Source: Diaporthe sp. PMI_573
Lineage: Eukaryota; Ascomycota; Sordariomycetes; Diaporthales; Diaporthaceae
Direction of reading: 5' to 3'
Assembly: GCA_021399435.1 (NCBI GenBank)
Contig: JAJTUP010000001.1
Location: 3,286,001-3,350,000 of the forward strand
DNA length: 64,000 nt
In this document: one piece after another, positions 62,593 to 64,000 of the stretch
Layout of the letters: each line of letters starts with the position of its first letter
Numbering within the stretch: position 1 is the first letter of the stretch
The notes under the pieces: model-generated
Told to the model about the DNA's origin: nothing
Seen by the model: only the letters and a program-made list of their open reading frames with translations
Databases searched by the model: none
Program-made: the position numbers and the translations under genes

Positions 62593-64000
62593 TCAGTCTT
62601 TCCGCCTCTCAACAACCATGACCGGAAGGTCTCTAATGTCAACATGCTCCTGGTTACCCAGGTCCACCACGCGGATGCACTCCACGCCCACAATCCCCTC
62701 CTTCAGTGCCAGGAAGCGCAGCTCGACGACATGGCACGCGTTCGGCGCCAAGGGGCCCACGCGCACGTCCGCGGAGAGGCATACGACCTCCGTACTGTCG
62801 ACCAGGCTGCTTCGCTGCATGGCGTGCACGATGTTCTCGTCCAGCACGGCATCCGCGATCTCCGCCTCGGGGCCCTCGCCGATCGCCGCGGCAATGGCGG
62901 ATTTGCGCCGCGCCAGGAGATGGTCTCGCCCGGCTGTCGACGGCGGCCGTATCACGCGCATGTCATTCCTGCGCCGTCTGGGGATGGCGAGGAGTGCCAG
63001 TTTGCGCGCTGCTGGGATGGTTTCTGACGGAGGTTTGGCGGGGTTGAGGGCGGCAGAGTTGCGGTTGACGACAAAGACGGTCCAGACGAACTCGTCGCCT
63101 GGGTATATTGGTCCGTCGGGCGCGGTGAAGGTCATGGTTATCCCGAATTCTGGGATGTTGGCCTCGGTCGAGCGCTCCGCTAGGGCTTCGAGGCCGGGCA
63201 GGGAATCGGGTCTGGACACCGAGGGCGAGACGAAGCTTGTACCGTCGCTGATGGAGAGCTGGGCAGGCTTGTGAGCACGCTGGAAAGGCTTGTTGACGCC
63301 CGAGCCGAAGCCAGGGTTGACAGGAAGGGTGAAGTCCAGTATTGTAGACCACGCCATACGTAGTTTGGGAGCGCAAACCCCCGCCCGAACAAGAGCGGTG
63401 CACTCTATGGATATATGGAGTTCGCGCGTTGGGCTTTTGGATGGTACGTCGCTCTCCTGAGGTGCAAGCCGATACATGAGGGTGATGTGATCATGTGCCA
63501 CGCAGTTAAGAGGGAGTGACAGCCCAGATATGCTGTTGAGATCTTCGATTTGACCCTCGGGCATGGAGAGTTCGACCTTGTCCACGGCAACCTCGCAGTC
63601 AAAGTAAGGGGTGAAGTCGATCTCCAGCAGGGCTATTATCGCTGGACTGGGGGGTATGGTGTTGGGCCGTGCGAATCGCACGCGAGTATGCGCGGCTGGA
63701 TAAATCTGCTGAGATATCCGAGGCTGGCCCTTGAGGATTGGGAACGAGTCCTTGGATTGAGTCACTGGTGCAACACGAGAGACTCGCACAGCAGACAATT
63801 GAGGCTTGACGCCACCCAAGAGAGGATCTCCGGCAAATGACCCGAGCAAGTTAAGCCCCGAAGGCACGCCACTCTCCAGGTAACCGTCCTTCTGGCCACC
63901 AGGGTGTTCTGGGAGGTGTTTCAAACTCGCCGTGGCAGAGAGGACAACAGATGGCCCGTATAGTCGCATTCGCGGTCGCGTCAGGAAGGCCGACGCTTTC
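62593..64000 (-). CDS. trs65: TRAPPII complex subunit Trs65 (5' end beyond window)
   Basis: The minus-strand frame is open from base 64000 down to the stop at 62593-62595, giving 468 C-terminal residues. Immunoglobulin-like beta blocks are visible: IIALLEIDFTPYFDCEVAVDKVELSMPEG, ITMTFTAPDGPIYPGDEFVWTVFVVNRN and RVGPLAPNACHVVELRFLALKEGIVGVECIRVVDL. These are the pattern of the C-terminal Trs65 domain. In yeast, Trs65/Kre11 is a TRAPPII-specific subunit that helps the complex activate Ypt31/32 in late-Golgi traffic and affects cell-wall glucan. The N-terminal part and start lie right of the window. No intron is needed in the visible part. It converges with sld3. Confidence 0.88.
   Translation of the reverse strand, partial: KASAFLTRPRMRLYGPSVVLSATASLKHLPEHPGGQKDGYLESGVPSGLNLLGSFAGDPLLGGVKPQLSAVRVSRVAPVTQSKDSFPILKGQPRISQQIYPAAHTRVRFARPNTIPPSPAIIALLEIDFTPYFDCEVAVDKVELSMPEGQIEDLNSISGLSLPLNCVAHDHITLMYRLAPQESDVPSKSPTRELHISIECTALVRAGVCAPKLRMAWSTILDFTLPVNPGFGSGVNKPFQRAHKPAQLSISDGTSFVSPSVSRPDSLPGLEALAERSTEANIPEFGITMTFTAPDGPIYPGDEFVWTVFVVNRNSAALNPAKPPSETIPAARKLALLAIPRRRRNDMRVIRPPSTAGRDHLLARRKSAIAAAIGEGPEAEIADAVLDENIVHAMQRSSLVDSTEVVCLSADVRVGPLAPNACHVVELRFLALKEGIVGVECIRVVDLGNQEHVDIRDLPVMVVERRKD

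Overview
The window is nuclear DNA of a filamentous ascomycete (Pezizomycotina), most probably a Sordariomycete. The evidence is the gene set itself: a HOG-pathway MAPKKK the same size as Neurospora OS-4, Rsc7, Trs65, Sld3 and Dpb4. The introns are short (mostly 51-126 bp) with GTnnGT-type donors, the start contexts are CAAAATG-like, and base composition is moderately GC-rich. Species cannot be fixed from the sequence.

Twelve protein genes can be supported. Two are cut by the window ends: an Hsp20/Hsp30-type small heat-shock protein on the left (minus strand, 3' part missing) and the TRAPPII subunit Trs65 on the right (minus strand, 5' part missing). Between them lie, in order: a conserved fungal single-pass membrane protein (9.2-10.3 kb, +); the Pol epsilon/chromatin histone-fold subunit Dpb4 (12.7-14.0 kb, +); the RSC/SWI-SNF subunit Rsc7 (16.2-18.6 kb, -); the exosome nuclease Dis3/Rrp44 (29.1-32.1 kb, +); the 60S-assembly GTPase Nug1 (32.8-34.6 kb, -); a Gpp/Dog-type HAD phosphatase (35.2-36.7 kb, +); a homeodomain transcription factor (45.1-47.4 kb, +); a secreted type-B carboxylesterase (49.3-51.7 kb, +); the osmosensing MAPKKK Os-4/Ssk2 (52.8-56.9 kb, -); and the replication-initiation factor Sld3 (58.7-61.8 kb, +). 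Exon boundaries were worked out by hand. In each complete gene the exon lengths sum to a multiple of three.

The layout is uneven. Compact clusters (Dis3-Nug1-phosphatase at 29-37 kb, and homeobox to Trs65 at 45-64 kb) alternate with stretches of 8.3, 10.6 and 8.5 kb in which I recognise no gene. These gaps are not strongly AT-rich and hold no recognisable transposon protein, but they carry microsatellites, homopolymer C/G/T tracts and short palindromes.

Most genes are core housekeeping: replication (dpb4, sld3), chromatin (rsc7, dpb4), RNA decay and ribosome assembly (dis3, nug1), trafficking (trs65) and stress signalling (hsp30, os-4). I found no biosynthetic cluster, transposon, CRISPR array or unmistakably new system. 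The best leads are regulatory or structural: a heat-shock-element array, a cluster of TACCTAGGTA palindromes, CGCG/MCB-type boxes before both replication genes, a 423-bp GC-AG intron, and a possible unrecognised multi-exon gene near 39.3-40.0 kb.
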